DNA from: UBA6080 sp964607515
Lineage (GTDB): Bacteria > Fermentibacterota > Fermentibacteria > Fermentibacterales > JCC-6
Direction of reading: 5' to 3'
DNA length: 45,069 bases
Assembly: GCA_964607515.1 (NCBI GenBank)
Contig: CAZSKU010000022.1
Location: 1 to 45,069 of the forward strand
Shown: piece by piece, positions 1-7,264 of the stretch
How the letters are laid out: the number at the start of each line of letters is the position of its first letter
How positions within the stretch are numbered: the first letter of the stretch is position 1
Made by a program: the position numbers and the translations under genes
The notes under the pieces: model-generated
The model's input: only the letters and a program-made list of their open reading frames with translations
Told to the model about the DNA's origin: nothing
The model's database searches: none

Positions 1-693
1 ATCCTGGGGCACGAGCTGAAGAGCCCGATAACGGCCCTGTCGTCACTGCTTCGGACGGTGGAGGAGGGGTACGCATCGGATCCCGCTCAGGCTCTTGCCC
101 TGGTGTCCCGGGCCAGGGTCCGGGCCGACGAGCTGGTGCCCCTGGTGAACGACGTGCTGGAGCTTGGAAGCCTGGCTTCGCAGCCCTTCGTCTGCTACGA
201 GGACGTGGACCTGGTTCATCTGCTGGAGGGGGTCCACCACCTTCTTGCGCCGATGATGGCGGACGGTGAGGTGGAGTTCCTTCTGGTTGTTCCTCCGACT
301 TCCGTGGTGGTGGCGGGGGTGGAGAGCAGGCTGCGGCGGGTGGTCCACAACCTGTGCGTCAACGGGTTCAAGTACAACAGGCCGGGGGGTTCGGTGACCC
401 TGTCTCTTTCGGTGGAGGAATCCTGGGCTGTGGTGCGGGTGGCGGACACGGGGGTGGGTATTCCCGAGGCTGATCTGCCCCACGTGTTCGGTCTTCTTTA
501 CCGGGGCAGCAAGGCCCGGCGGAACCCGGACGGGGGCCTCGGGCTGGGTCTTAGTCTGGTCAAGCAGATAGTGGAGGTCCACTCCGGTTCCATAGAGGCG
601 TCCAGCGTGGAGGGGGAGGGAACGGAGATGACGGTTCGTCTTCCTCTGCCGGGGGCGCCGCCCCCGGTGTCACCCCCCTCAACCTCCCGATGA
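1..693 (+). CDS. Sensor histidine kinase, C-terminal part (5' end outside window)
   Basis: The reading frame is open from the first base, so the sensor and the start lie upstream. The visible 230 residues are the whole transmitter core. The H box HELKSP has its phospho-accepting His at visible residue 4. The N box NLCVNGFKYN begins near residue 117, the G1 box ADTGVGIP near 148, and the G2 box GLGLGLSLVKQ near 180. These are the DHp and HATPase_c domains of a two-component kinase that autophosphorylates and passes the phosphate to a response regulator. No regulator is seen in this window. The 3' end converges on the first lipoprotein gene and overlaps it by 15 bp. The sensed signal cannot be inferred. 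Confidence 0.93.
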   Translation: MLGHELKSPITALSSLLRTVEEGYASDPAQALALVSRARVRADELVPLVNDVLELGSLASQPFVCYEDVDLVHLLEGVHHLLAPMMADGEVEFLLVVPPTSVVVAGVESRLRRVVHNLCVNGFKYNRPGGSVTLSLSVEESWAVVRVADTGVGIPEADLPHVFGLLYRGSKARRNPDGGLGLGLSLVKQIVEVHSGSIEASSVEGEGTEMTVRLPLPGAPPPVSPPSTSR

Positions 694-1284
694 GTCCAGA
701 TCCTCCAGGGTGGCGTTCCAGAAGTAGCCCGAGTCGGTGACGCCTATCTCCCAGCGGGTGTAGGTGTCCCCGTCGTTGTCCTCCAGGCGGATGTCGTAGG
801 TGCCCGTGGCCACGTTGAAGGTGGCGGACTGCCCCGGTTGCAGGGGCTGGGATATCCAGCTCTCGCCCCATTCGGAGCTGTCCGAAGGGGAGCAGAGAAC
901 CCGGGTAATGGTCCAGGAGCCCAGGTCGTTGATGACGGTAACCGGGCACTGGCCTGTCCAGGGGTTGCCGCCCGTGGCCGTTGCTCCCTCGGTGACCTCC
1001 CAGACGATCCCCTCGGAGGTCAGATCCCCCCGGTGGGTGAAGGTTCTGCCGAGGTTGTCCGTGGCCAGCAGCTCTATCCGGCCCTGAGGGGCTGGGAACG
1101 CTCCGGACTCCCCCGGCGGGATGGAGGCTTCCAGGCGGTTGTCGCTCCATGTGCCGCCGGGGATTCTGGTCTGGACCTCTATGATGATCTCCACGGGAAG
1201 CCGGTTCACGACTCCCACGGGGGCGTTCCGGCCGCATGCGGCCAATAGCAGGAAGGCCGCGAAATGGAAGATTCTTCTGTTCAC
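679..1284 (-). CDS. Lipoprotein with two D-x-D-G-D-T-Y-T repeats
   Basis: 201 residues from a GTG start preceded by a GAGGGGG ribosome site. The frame stays open further upstream, but the GTG places a clean lipoprotein signal (hydrophobic stretch, LLLAAC, Cys17) at the N-terminus. After the Cys come two copies of an approximately 90-residue unit. The first is degenerate (TDNLGRTFTHRG). The second is canonical: PVTVINDLGSWTI, then a WGESW stretch, PGTYDIR-like ATGTYDIRLEDNDGDTYTRW, and VTDSGYFWNATLEDLD. I do not recognise the family. The Asp-rich loop could bind calcium and the unit looks like a beta-sandwich, but both are inferences. It is the last gene of the minus-strand lipoprotein run, 13 bp after the preceding gene. 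Confidence 0.82.
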   Translation of the reverse strand: MNRRIFHFAAFLLLAACGRNAPVGVVNRLPVEIIIEVQTRIPGGTWSDNRLEASIPPGESGAFPAPQGRIELLATDNLGRTFTHRGDLTSEGIVWEVTEGATATGGNPWTGQCPVTVINDLGSWTITRVLCSPSDSSEWGESWISQPLQPGQSATFNVATGTYDIRLEDNDGDTYTRWEIGVTDSGYFWNATLEDLDSSGG

Positions 1285-1297
1285 GGCCCCCTCAGTC

Positions 1298-1615
1298 CTA
1301 GTCCAGGTCCGCCAGGGTGACGTTCCAGGTGTGGCCCTCGTTGCCGATGACGACTTCCCACTTGGTGTAGGTGTCCCCGTCCTCGTCGGTGCAGCGGATG
1401 TCGTAGGTGCCCGGGGCCACCTGGAATACGGCGCTGTTGGAGGGGGTGAGGGTGGCCTGCAGGAGGTTGGTGCTCCAGGGCTTGTCCGAGGGGTCAATGT
1501 AGACCTCGATGATGTCCCAGGCGCCGAGATCGTTGGTGATGGTGACGGGGACCTGTTTCACGCCGCAGCCGGCCAGGGCCAGCAGCAGCGCCGCGATGAG
1601 GAGTGTTTTCTTCAT
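1298..1615 (-). CDS. Small lipoprotein with one D-x-D-G-D-T-Y-T repeat
   Basis: 105 residues from an ATG with GGAAAGG just upstream. Longer in-frame starts exist, but only this one gives the standard lipoprotein signal MKKTLLIAALLLALAGC, with Cys17 as lipidation site. The mature part is a single complete repeat unit: PVTITNDLGAWDIIEVYIDP, a KPWSTNLLQ stretch, VAPGTYDIRCTDEDGDTYT, then GHTWNVTLADLD at the end. Because it contains nothing else, it defines the unit boundaries for its neighbours. Its ATG overlaps the TGA of the upstream gene (ATGA), so the two are probably translationally coupled. Function unknown; an exported, membrane-anchored domain is the safe description. Confidence 0.82.
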   Translation of the reverse strand: MKKTLLIAALLLALAGCGVKQVPVTITNDLGAWDIIEVYIDPSDKPWSTNLLQATLTPSNSAVFQVAPGTYDIRCTDEDGDTYTKWEVVIGNEGHTWNVTLADLD

Positions 1616-2259
1616 GGCTGCCTTTCCACGTAGTGTTCCGTAATCTCCCAGAGAAACCCGTTGATGTCCACGGGGCAATTATACGCCGCCAGGGTTCTTC
1701 CCATTCCGTCCACCGCGATCATGTCGAAGGAAGCCTGTTCCACCCAGAGGATGAACTCCCCTCCCGGGGGAATCCCCGGGGGCTCCAGCAGGTCTTCGTT
1801 CCCGCGGTCCATCCCTGTCCGGTAAATCCAGAGGGAGTCCACGGGCGCGTCCAGGGAGTTGAGTACGGTTACCGGGCATTCCCCGGTACTCCCGGGGCTG
1901 TCCCGGCGGACCGAGTCCATCTGCTCCAGGGTGACCTCCCAGGTGAAACCCTCCTCGGGGATCTCGATATCCGCGAGGGTGTAGGTGTCTCCGTCGCTGT
2001 CGGTTACCCGGATGCCGGCGGGTCCCGGCTGGATGTGGAACACCCTGAAGGCCCCTGGACGGATGATCTCGGTGGGGCCCAGCATGTCGTCGCTCCAGCC
2101 CTTGTCGCCCGGCCGGGAGAACTGCACGTAGTGGATGCTCCAGCCGCCCAGGCCGTTTTGGATGGTCACAGGGGCGGTGGCTCCGACGGTCACATCGCAG
2201 CCCGTCAGGGCCAGGCAGAGCAGAAAGGTCGCCGTTGTCTTCAGGTTTTCCTCCGGCAA
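1612..2259 (-). CDS. Lipoprotein with two repeat units; start codon uncertain (TTG or CTG)
   Basis: About 215 residues with two repeat units. Unit 1 runs from PVTIQNGLGGWSIHYVQF to VTDSDGDTYTLADIEI and FTWEVTLEQMD. Unit 2 starts PVTVLNSLDAP and is degenerate (AVDGMGRTLAAY replaces the Asp loop), ending FLWEITEHYVE. The signal LKTTATFLLCLALTGC is a lipoprotein signal. The outermost start is TTG at 2257-2259, but it directly follows the T tract of a terminator and has no ribosome site. A CTG at 2242-2244 sits five bases after GGAGG and would begin the signal peptide exactly, so a rare CTG start is plausible. Its TGA overlaps the ATG of the next gene. Confidence 0.8.
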   Translation of the reverse strand: MPEENLKTTATFLLCLALTGCDVTVGATAPVTIQNGLGGWSIHYVQFSRPGDKGWSDDMLGPTEIIRPGAFRVFHIQPGPAGIRVTDSDGDTYTLADIEIPEEGFTWEVTLEQMDSVRRDSPGSTGECPVTVLNSLDAPVDSLWIYRTGMDRGNEDLLEPPGIPPGGEFILWVEQASFDMIAVDGMGRTLAAYNCPVDINGFLWEITEHYVERQP

Positions 2260-2288
2260 TAAAAAAAGGGGGGGCTTTCGCCCCCCCC
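2260..2288 (-). terminator. Rho-independent terminator with GAAA tetraloop
   Basis: Read on the minus strand this is an eight-base-pair stem of seven G-C pairs plus one C-G pair, closed by a GAAA (GNRA) tetraloop and followed by seven T residues. It lies nine bases after the stop of the three-repeat lipoprotein gene and immediately before the next lipoprotein gene. It therefore splits the five-gene lipoprotein run into a two-gene and a three-gene unit, or sets a partial read-through ratio between them. Confidence 0.85.
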
Positions 2289-2297
2289 GCGGGAAAA

Positions 2298-3212
2298 CTA
2301 GTCCATCTGGTCCAGGGTGACGGCCCAGTAGTAACCGGTCTCGGGGATGTCGACTCCCCAGAGAGTGTAGGTGTCGCCGTCCTCGTCCTCGCAGCGGATG
2401 TCGTAGGCGCCCGGAGCCACGTAGAAGGTGAACTCGTCGCCGGGGGCCAGAATCTCGGAACCGAGTCTGTCATCGCCCCAGGCGGAGGTGGTGGGGTCGC
2501 ACTGGATGTACCAGATGCCCCAGTCGCCCAGGTCGTTGTAGATGGTCACCGGAGCGGTGCCCTCGACGGGCTCTGCGGGCACGTCAATGTCGTCCAGGGT
2601 GACTGCCCAGGCGTAGGGCTCGCGGGTGATCTCCACGCCGTAGCGGGTGTAGGTGTCGCCGTCTATGTCCTCGATCTGGATGTCGTAGGTGCCGGGCTCG
2701 ATGAGGATGTTCAGGGTCTCGCCCTCGTAGACGATGACGCTCTGGCAGTACTCGGTGGAATCCCAGTAGAGGTCGCCGCCGGCCTCCACCACGCTCACCC
2801 AGTAGATGGGGTAGTCGCCCAGGGAGTTGGTGACGGAGATGAGGCCTTCGCCGGTGCCCGACCAGTAGACTCCGTCGGTGACGGTGATGGTCTCCTCGAA
2901 TCCGAGACTGTTGTTGAAGCCGATCTTGACGGTCATCGCCTCGGCGGCAACCGTGAAGGCTACGGAGTACTCGTAGTCCTGTTCATCGGTGGCGTTGAGG
3001 GTGTACTCGCCGGGGGCCAGGGAGAGGGCCATGGTGCCGCCGGCCGCCAGGGGCATCGGGGTCAGGGGGGTCTCGGTGCCGTCGGGATTCTTGAGGGAAA
3101 GATCGGTGATCTCCCACTCGCCCAGGGCGTTCTCGACGGTGACCGCGGTTTTTCTGCCGCAGCCCGCGGCCAGGAGAACCAGCAGCGCCGCTGCCACAAA
3201 CTTCCAGTTCAC
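2298..3212 (-). CDS. Lipoprotein with three D-x-D-G-D-T-Y-T repeat units
   Basis: 304 residues from a GTG at 3210-3212, chosen because AAGGAGG ends five bases before it. An upstream in-frame ATG at 3228-3230 overlaps the preceding gene's stop but has no ribosome site. Signal MNWKFVAAALLVLLAAGC, lipidated Cys18. Three tandem units follow. The first is degenerate (NATDEQDYEYS). The second has IEDIDGDTYTRYGVEI. The third has RCEDEDGDTYTLWGVDI, ending WAVTLDQMD. Each begins with a VT(V/I)xNxLG.W or VTNSLGDYP strand. It is the largest member of the local family and the last gene before a strong terminator. Function unknown; surface or periplasmic, by the signal peptide. Confidence 0.83.
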   Translation of the reverse strand: MNWKFVAAALLVLLAAGCGRKTAVTVENALGEWEITDLSLKNPDGTETPLTPMPLAAGGTMALSLAPGEYTLNATDEQDYEYSVAFTVAAEAMTVKIGFNNSLGFEETITVTDGVYWSGTGEGLISVTNSLGDYPIYWVSVVEAGGDLYWDSTEYCQSVIVYEGETLNILIEPGTYDIQIEDIDGDTYTRYGVEITREPYAWAVTLDDIDVPAEPVEGTAPVTIYNDLGDWGIWYIQCDPTTSAWGDDRLGSEILAPGDEFTFYVAPGAYDIRCEDEDGDTYTLWGVDIPETGYYWAVTLDQMD

Positions 3213-3226
3213 ACTATCCTCCTTTT

Positions 3227-4000
3227 TCATTGTTGAACCAGGTCGGACCGGTGGATGTCCCAGCCGTACCCTTCCTCTGCTATTCCAACCCCCCAGCGGG
3301 TGTAGGAGTTGTCTTGTGCGTCCACAGCCATCAGGTCGTAGGTGTCGGGGTAAACGTAGAGGGTGCAGGAAGACCCCGGAAGCAGCACGCCGCTGCCCAG
3401 CACGTCGGGCCCCCAGTCGTCGCTTACCGAGGGGGATACGAAAAGGTAATATACATCAGGCCCGTCGAGCAGGTTGGTCACCATGAGAGGGCAGCCCCCC
3501 GGTTCGGCGGGGGTGGCCGCGCCCGGGCCCTCGGGGTGGAGGAACTCCCGGAGGGTGGTGCCGGAGCCCTGCAGGGCGCCTGTCAGCACATCGGTGATCT
3601 CTTCGGTGAGATCCATCCTCCAGAGGCCGTCCTCGAATACGAAGGCGACGGTTCTTTGATCATCCTCCCCGGCGGGCTCGACCACCGCCAGGTCACCCCG
3701 CAGGGTGATGTCCGCCACGTTCCTTCCCGCGGGGAAGAGGGTGCGGCTCGAGGCGATCTCCTCCAGAAGCCTGTCGCCCCGGTTGTCCAGGGGGGCCCCA
3801 AGCCCGGTCATGACCGTGGCCGCCGTGTCCAGCAGGCCGGTGGTGGCATGGGAGAGCCCCTGGTAGAGGTCCTCGAAGCGTTCCTCCTCCAGAGCCTCCG
3901 ACATCAGGGCGTAGCTGTCGTACACCGCCTGCTGTCCCTGATTCCACCTGCATGCCGCAGTGAGCGCCAGCAGAAGCGCGATCGCCGAAAGCCTGGCCAA
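3227..4000 (-). CDS. Lipoprotein: helical/NTF2-like domain fused to one repeat unit
   Basis: 257 residues from a TTG start. Signal MARLSAIALLLALTAAC with Cys17. Residues of about 20-155 form a different domain: a helical start (YDSYALMSEALEEERFEDL), then strands with VADITLRGDLAVVEPAG and TVAFVFEDGLWRMDL. That pattern resembles NTF2-like or DUF4878-type lipoprotein domains, an inference from pattern only. After a Pro/Gly linker, one repeat unit follows (PLMVTNLLDGP, then DTYDLMAVDAQDNSYTRWGVGI, then YGWDIHRSDL). It is the promoter-proximal gene of the minus-strand lipoprotein run. Its stop overlaps the alternative start of the next gene. Confidence 0.8.
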   Translation of the reverse strand: MARLSAIALLLALTAACRWNQGQQAVYDSYALMSEALEEERFEDLYQGLSHATTGLLDTAATVMTGLGAPLDNRGDRLLEEIASSRTLFPAGRNVADITLRGDLAVVEPAGEDDQRTVAFVFEDGLWRMDLTEEITDVLTGALQGSGTTLREFLHPEGPGAATPAEPGGCPLMVTNLLDGPDVYYLFVSPSVSDDWGPDVLGSGVLLPGSSCTLYVYPDTYDLMAVDAQDNSYTRWGVGIAEEGYGWDIHRSDLVQQ

Positions 4001-4035
4001 ATCCCCCCCCGGAAAAGTGTGAATACACCGGTAAC

Positions 4036-4062
4036 ACTATACTTCCACGGGTATGGGGTCAA
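4036..4062 (-). promoter_or_regulatory. Putative promoter for the lipoprotein genes
   Basis: On the minus strand TTGACC (4057-4062) is followed after 15 bases by TATAGT (4036-4041). Both hexamers are close to the sigma-70 consensus but the spacer is short. The predicted transcript starts about 30 bases before the TTG of the first lipoprotein gene. Motif match only. Confidence 0.4.
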
Positions 4063-4065
4063 TCC

Positions 4066-4093
4066 TTGTTCCGGTTCCCGCGGAGATTATCTT
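4066..4093 (+). promoter_or_regulatory. Putative promoter for the GGDEF-nadC-coaX operon
   Basis: TTGTTC (4066-4071), 16 bases, TATCTT (4088-4093), followed after about 24 bases by the GGDEF gene start. It is divergent from the lipoprotein promoter in the same 116-bp gap. The match to consensus is moderate. Confidence 0.33.
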
Positions 4094-4116
4094 TACACGA
4101 ACCGGAGGGGCGTGAC

Positions 4117-4974
4117 ATGGCGGAAGAGAAGGCCGTAATCAGTTTTCCCAGGCGGGTCGAACCGGACGCGGTGACGGGGCTGCCCCAGAGAAAGCATCTG
4201 GACCAGGACCTTCCGGCGCTGCTGCGATTCCTGGGCCCGGAGAATCTTCCCCTTTCGGTGATAATGGTGGACATAGATCATTTCAAACTCTTCAACGACA
4301 AGTGGGGCCACGACATAGGCGACCGGGTCCTGCGGCACGTGTCCGGTCTCATCCGGGAGGCTGTCCGTTACCGGGGAGAGGCTTACCGGTACGGCGGCGA
4401 GGAGATCACCGTCCTGCTCCCGAACACCGACACCCGGGAGGCCCTGGCCTGCGCCGAGAGGCTTTGCGGAAGGGTCTACGACACCCCCCTGAGCATTCCG
4501 GGGCTGGAGCCCCTTCTGGTGTCGGTGTCCCTCGGGGTAGCCTCCACCGAGACCGTCGGCGGCGACGAGATTCTGGTGTGCGCCGACAAGGCCCTGCTCC
4601 GGGCCAAGAACGGGGGCAGGAACCAGGCCCTTCCCTATGAGTCCCGCAAGGCTCCCGACCGGGAGAACGTGAGGATAGACGTGTACTTCCCCAATCACTC
4701 GGCGGTTGTGGGCGGCGCCTTCGTGATTCTTCGCCGGTGGTTCTCCCACCAGAACGACCCAACCGAGATCGAGGCCCGGGACATATTCCTCCCCGGCTCG
4801 GGAACCCACGAAATCTCCGAGGGGAGGTTTCCCAAGGGGGGGTTGGTGGAGGCGGAAATACGGGGCCGGGTGGTGGAGGTCCAGCGACAGGGGGCGGCCA
4901 CCTGGTTCACCTTCGAGGTGGACGGGGAGGTGTTCGACCTGATGGTGAGGTGTCTGGAGGAAGTGGGGGGATGA
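4117..4974 (+). CDS. Cytoplasmic GGDEF-domain protein (GGEEI variant) with extra C-terminal domain
   Basis: 285 residues from ATG, with CCGGAGGGG six bases upstream. A GGDEF domain fills residues of about 17-175: the DAVTGLPQR entry motif, the metal-binding VDIDHFK (Asp52/54) and the signature YGGEEI at 92-97. The usual final Phe is Ile, and the RxxD inhibitory site is absent. GGEE(F) enzymes make cyclic di-GMP, so activity is possible but not certain. There is no membrane segment and no sensor domain before GGDEF. Residues of about 185-285 form an additional beta-rich domain that I do not recognise (VYFPNHSAVVGGAF, then FTFEVDGEVFDLMVR). It opens a tightly overlapping operon: its TGA overlaps the next ATG. 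Confidence 0.85.
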   Translation: MAEEKAVISFPRRVEPDAVTGLPQRKHLDQDLPALLRFLGPENLPLSVIMVDIDHFKLFNDKWGHDIGDRVLRHVSGLIREAVRYRGEAYRYGGEEITVLLPNTDTREALACAERLCGRVYDTPLSIPGLEPLLVSVSLGVASTETVGGDEILVCADKALLRAKNGGRNQALPYESRKAPDRENVRIDVYFPNHSAVVGGAFVILRRWFSHQNDPTEIEARDIFLPGSGTHEISEGRFPKGGLVEAEIRGRVVEVQRQGAATWFTFEVDGEVFDLMVRCLEEVGG

Positions 4975-6401
4975 AATCCCTGGCCTGTTCCCGGTTCTGG
5001 CCCGGGAAGGGCCCTGTGCTGGAGGGGGTTGTAATAGGGATCGGCCCGGGGGGAAGGGTGGAATCCCTGAAGCCTTGTACCGGCGGAGTTCCAGGGCTTC
5101 TTATCCCCTCCTTCGTGGACGCCCACATGCACTTCTCATGGAAGGCTTCCGGGCTGGATTTCCTGGATCTTTCCCCTTTTCGCGGCGCCGACGGCATGCT
5201 GGACGCCGCGGCCCGGGCCCCGGCCCTGGAAGACCCTCTCGTCCGGGGGCTTGGTTTCGACGAATCCACCTGGGACGACCCGGCGCTGCCGACACTGGAA
5301 CGGATGGACGCAGCCATCGGCGGCAGACCCACGGTCCTCACCCGGGTGTGCGGACACCTTTCCCTGGTGAATTCCGCCCTTCTGGCGCTCATCCCGGAAG
5401 GAACGCCGGATGTGGACAGGAAGACCGGAAGGCTCACCGAAGGGGCTTCCCTCGGGTTCAGCAGGATGTTTCCCGTGCCCGAGGCCCGGCTGGTGAAGAA
5501 CATGGAGCGCTACCAGGAGTTCGTGCTCTCCCGGGGGGTCACCGGAATCGGCAGCATGGAGCACCTCAGGGAGGCCAGGCAAATGGAGGAATGGGGCCCC
5601 CGGCTGAGGACCGCTCTGGGGGTGTTCTCCGAGGACGCCGAAGAGCTGGAGCGCCGGGGGGCCGGAAGGCTGGTGCGGTGGATCAAAGTCTTCATGGACG
5701 GGACCTTCGGCTCCCGGAACGCCGCGGTGGACGGCTCTTACCTGGACGGTTCCACCTGCGCCCCGATGCTGGACGAAGACCGGCTTCTGGAACTTCTCTC
5801 CGCCGCTTCCCGCTGCCGGGTGGACCTGTGCGCCCACGCCATCGGCGCCGAAGCGCTGAGAACCGTGGCCGGGGCATCCCGGCGGGAGCCGTCGGTCCGG
5901 GTGAGGGTGGAGCACGCCGAGGAACTGATGCCCGCCATGGACGCCGGGTGGAATCCGCACCGACACAGTTTCTGCATGCAGCCCAACTTCGTCCGGCGTT
6001 GGCAGATGCCCGGAGGGATGTACGAACAGAGGCTTTCCTCCCGCCGGGTCGGGGAGTTGAACCCCTTCCGGGAGGTGCTTTCCCGGGGTCTCCGGCTGGG
6101 ATTCGGCAGCGACGGAATGCCCTTCGGCCCACTGGAGGGCCTGTCCGGGGCCACCGACCACCCCGGCCCCGCCCAGAGACTGACCGTGGAGCAGGCCCTC
6201 AGAGCCTACACCCTGGAGGCCGCCGGAGTGTGCGGCTTTCGGGACCTGGAGACCCCCGTGGCTCCCGGAAGACCCGCCCACCTCTGCCTGCTCTCGAAGG
6301 ACCCCTTCGCCGGGGCGTCCTGGGAGGACATCCGGGTGGAAGCGGTCGTTCTGGACGGGGAAGCTGTTTTCGGCGACCCGGGGATTCTTAAGGAGGAATG
6401 A
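4971..6401 (+). CDS. Amidohydrolase, YtcJ-like (amidohydrolase family 3)
   Basis: 476 residues. The ATG at 4971 overlaps the preceding stop as ATGA; the frame is open far upstream, but that part is low-complexity and lies opposite the GGDEF gene. Metal-ligand motifs are in order: DAHMHF (His52, His54), the WIKVFMDGTFGSRNAAVD segment with the bridging Lys, LCAHAIG, RVEHAEEL and FGSDGMP with the catalytic Asp. This is the YtcJ/N-substituted formamide deformylase type of TIM-barrel metal-dependent hydrolase. Substrate unknown. The context (nadC, coaX, coaC, mtnA) suggests metabolite repair or salvage, but that is only association. No signal peptide, so cytoplasmic. Confidence 0.85.
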   Translation: MKSLACSRFWPGKGPVLEGVVIGIGPGGRVESLKPCTGGVPGLLIPSFVDAHMHFSWKASGLDFLDLSPFRGADGMLDAAARAPALEDPLVRGLGFDESTWDDPALPTLERMDAAIGGRPTVLTRVCGHLSLVNSALLALIPEGTPDVDRKTGRLTEGASLGFSRMFPVPEARLVKNMERYQEFVLSRGVTGIGSMEHLREARQMEEWGPRLRTALGVFSEDAEELERRGAGRLVRWIKVFMDGTFGSRNAAVDGSYLDGSTCAPMLDEDRLLELLSAASRCRVDLCAHAIGAEALRTVAGASRREPSVRVRVEHAEELMPAMDAGWNPHRHSFCMQPNFVRRWQMPGGMYEQRLSSRRVGELNPFREVLSRGLRLGFGSDGMPFGPLEGLSGATDHPGPAQRLTVEQALRAYTLEAAGVCGFRDLETPVAPGRPAHLCLLSKDPFAGASWEDIRVEAVVLDGEAVFGDPGILKEE

Positions 6402-7264
6402 TGGAGGACAGGGTGCTGATGGAGGCGTCCAGGGTGGCCGCCGAGGCCCTCACCGAGGACGACGCGTGGAACGACGCCGCCACGGACTCCCTGGGAATGG
6501 CTGCCCACCGGCCCGCGGTTTGCGAATTCAGGGCCCGGGAGCCCCTGGTGCTGGCGGGGTGGTTCGCCGTGGAAGCTGTCTACGAAGCCCTGGGGGGAGC
6601 CGTGGTGTCCGCCAGGGAGGCCCCCGAGGGAGCCTTCCTGGAGGCAGGCGCCCTGCTGGGCGTTGTGAGGGGCCCCACCGGAGCCGTCCTCAGGGGTGAG
6701 AGGAGCGCCCTGAACATCCTCTGCCGGATGTGCGGCATAGCCACCCTGACCCGTGAATACGTGAAGGCTGCGCCCGGGGTGGACATCCTGGACACCCGCA
6801 AGACCACCCCGGGGCTGAGGATTCTGGAGAAGTACGCGGTGGCCGCCGGCGGCGGGGTCAACCACCGGATGGGGCTGTCGGAAATGGCCATGTTCAAGGA
6901 CAACCACACCGCGGCCCTGGGGGGGGCCGAGTTCCTGGGCCCCGCGGTGGAGTCCGCCCGGGCCCTGGGGGTGCCCGTGGAGATAGAGGTGGACTCGCCG
7001 GCCCAGCTTTCGGCGGTGCTGCCCTTCGGGCCGGACCGGGTGCTCCTGGACAACATGACCGTTCCCATGCTCCGGGAGTCGGTGAAGCTGGCGGAAGGCC
7101 GGTGCTACCTGGAGGCCTCCGGCGGGGTCACCCTGGAGACGGTGGCCTCCATAGCCGCCACCGGCGTGAACGGCGTATCGGTGGGGGCCCTGACCCATTC
7201 CGCCCCCTCGGCCGACGTGGGCCTGGACTGGAGGGAGGAACCTGTTGTACCAGCTGGCGATTGA
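6401..7264 (+). CDS. nadC: Quinolinate phosphoribosyltransferase (nicotinate-nucleotide pyrophosphorylase)
   Basis: 287 residues. Two ATGs stand in tandem (6398 and 6401); AGGAGG at 6391-6396 fits the second better. It converts quinolinate and PRPP to nicotinate mononucleotide in de novo NAD synthesis. Family motifs present are RGERSALNILCRMCGIAT, the ILDTRKTTPGLR loop with the PRPP/quinolinate-binding Arg and Lys, GGGVNHRMGLS, MFKDNH, IEVDSPAQ, LLDNMT and the terminal EASGGVTLETVASIAATGV. Length is normal. nadA and nadB are not in the window. It overlaps the amidohydrolase stop upstream and coaX by 20 bp downstream, so all three are one transcript. Confidence 0.96.
   Translation: MEDRVLMEASRVAAEALTEDDAWNDAATDSLGMAAHRPAVCEFRAREPLVLAGWFAVEAVYEALGGAVVSAREAPEGAFLEAGALLGVVRGPTGAVLRGERSALNILCRMCGIATLTREYVKAAPGVDILDTRKTTPGLRILEKYAVAAGGGVNHRMGLSEMAMFKDNHTAALGGAEFLGPAVESARALGVPVEIEVDSPAQLSAVLPFGPDRVLLDNMTVPMLRESVKLAEGRCYLEASGGVTLETVASIAATGVNGVSVGALTHSAPSADVGLDWREEPVVPAGD

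Larger units (their letters stand above)
756..3350 (-). repeat. Dispersed DNA repeat encoding the PGTYDIRxxDxDGDTYT core
   Basis: Six recognisable nucleotide copies of a 50-60 bp block lie at about 756-813, 1364-1420, 1978-2028, 2365-2420, 2646-2700 and 3298-3350. They share the plus-strand words GTGTAGGTGTC and GTCGTAGGTGCC at fixed spacing. They encode the most conserved part of the lipoprotein repeat unit. The copies are similar enough at DNA level to show recent duplication or gene conversion. At least three further units are recognisable only at protein level. Confidence 0.75.
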
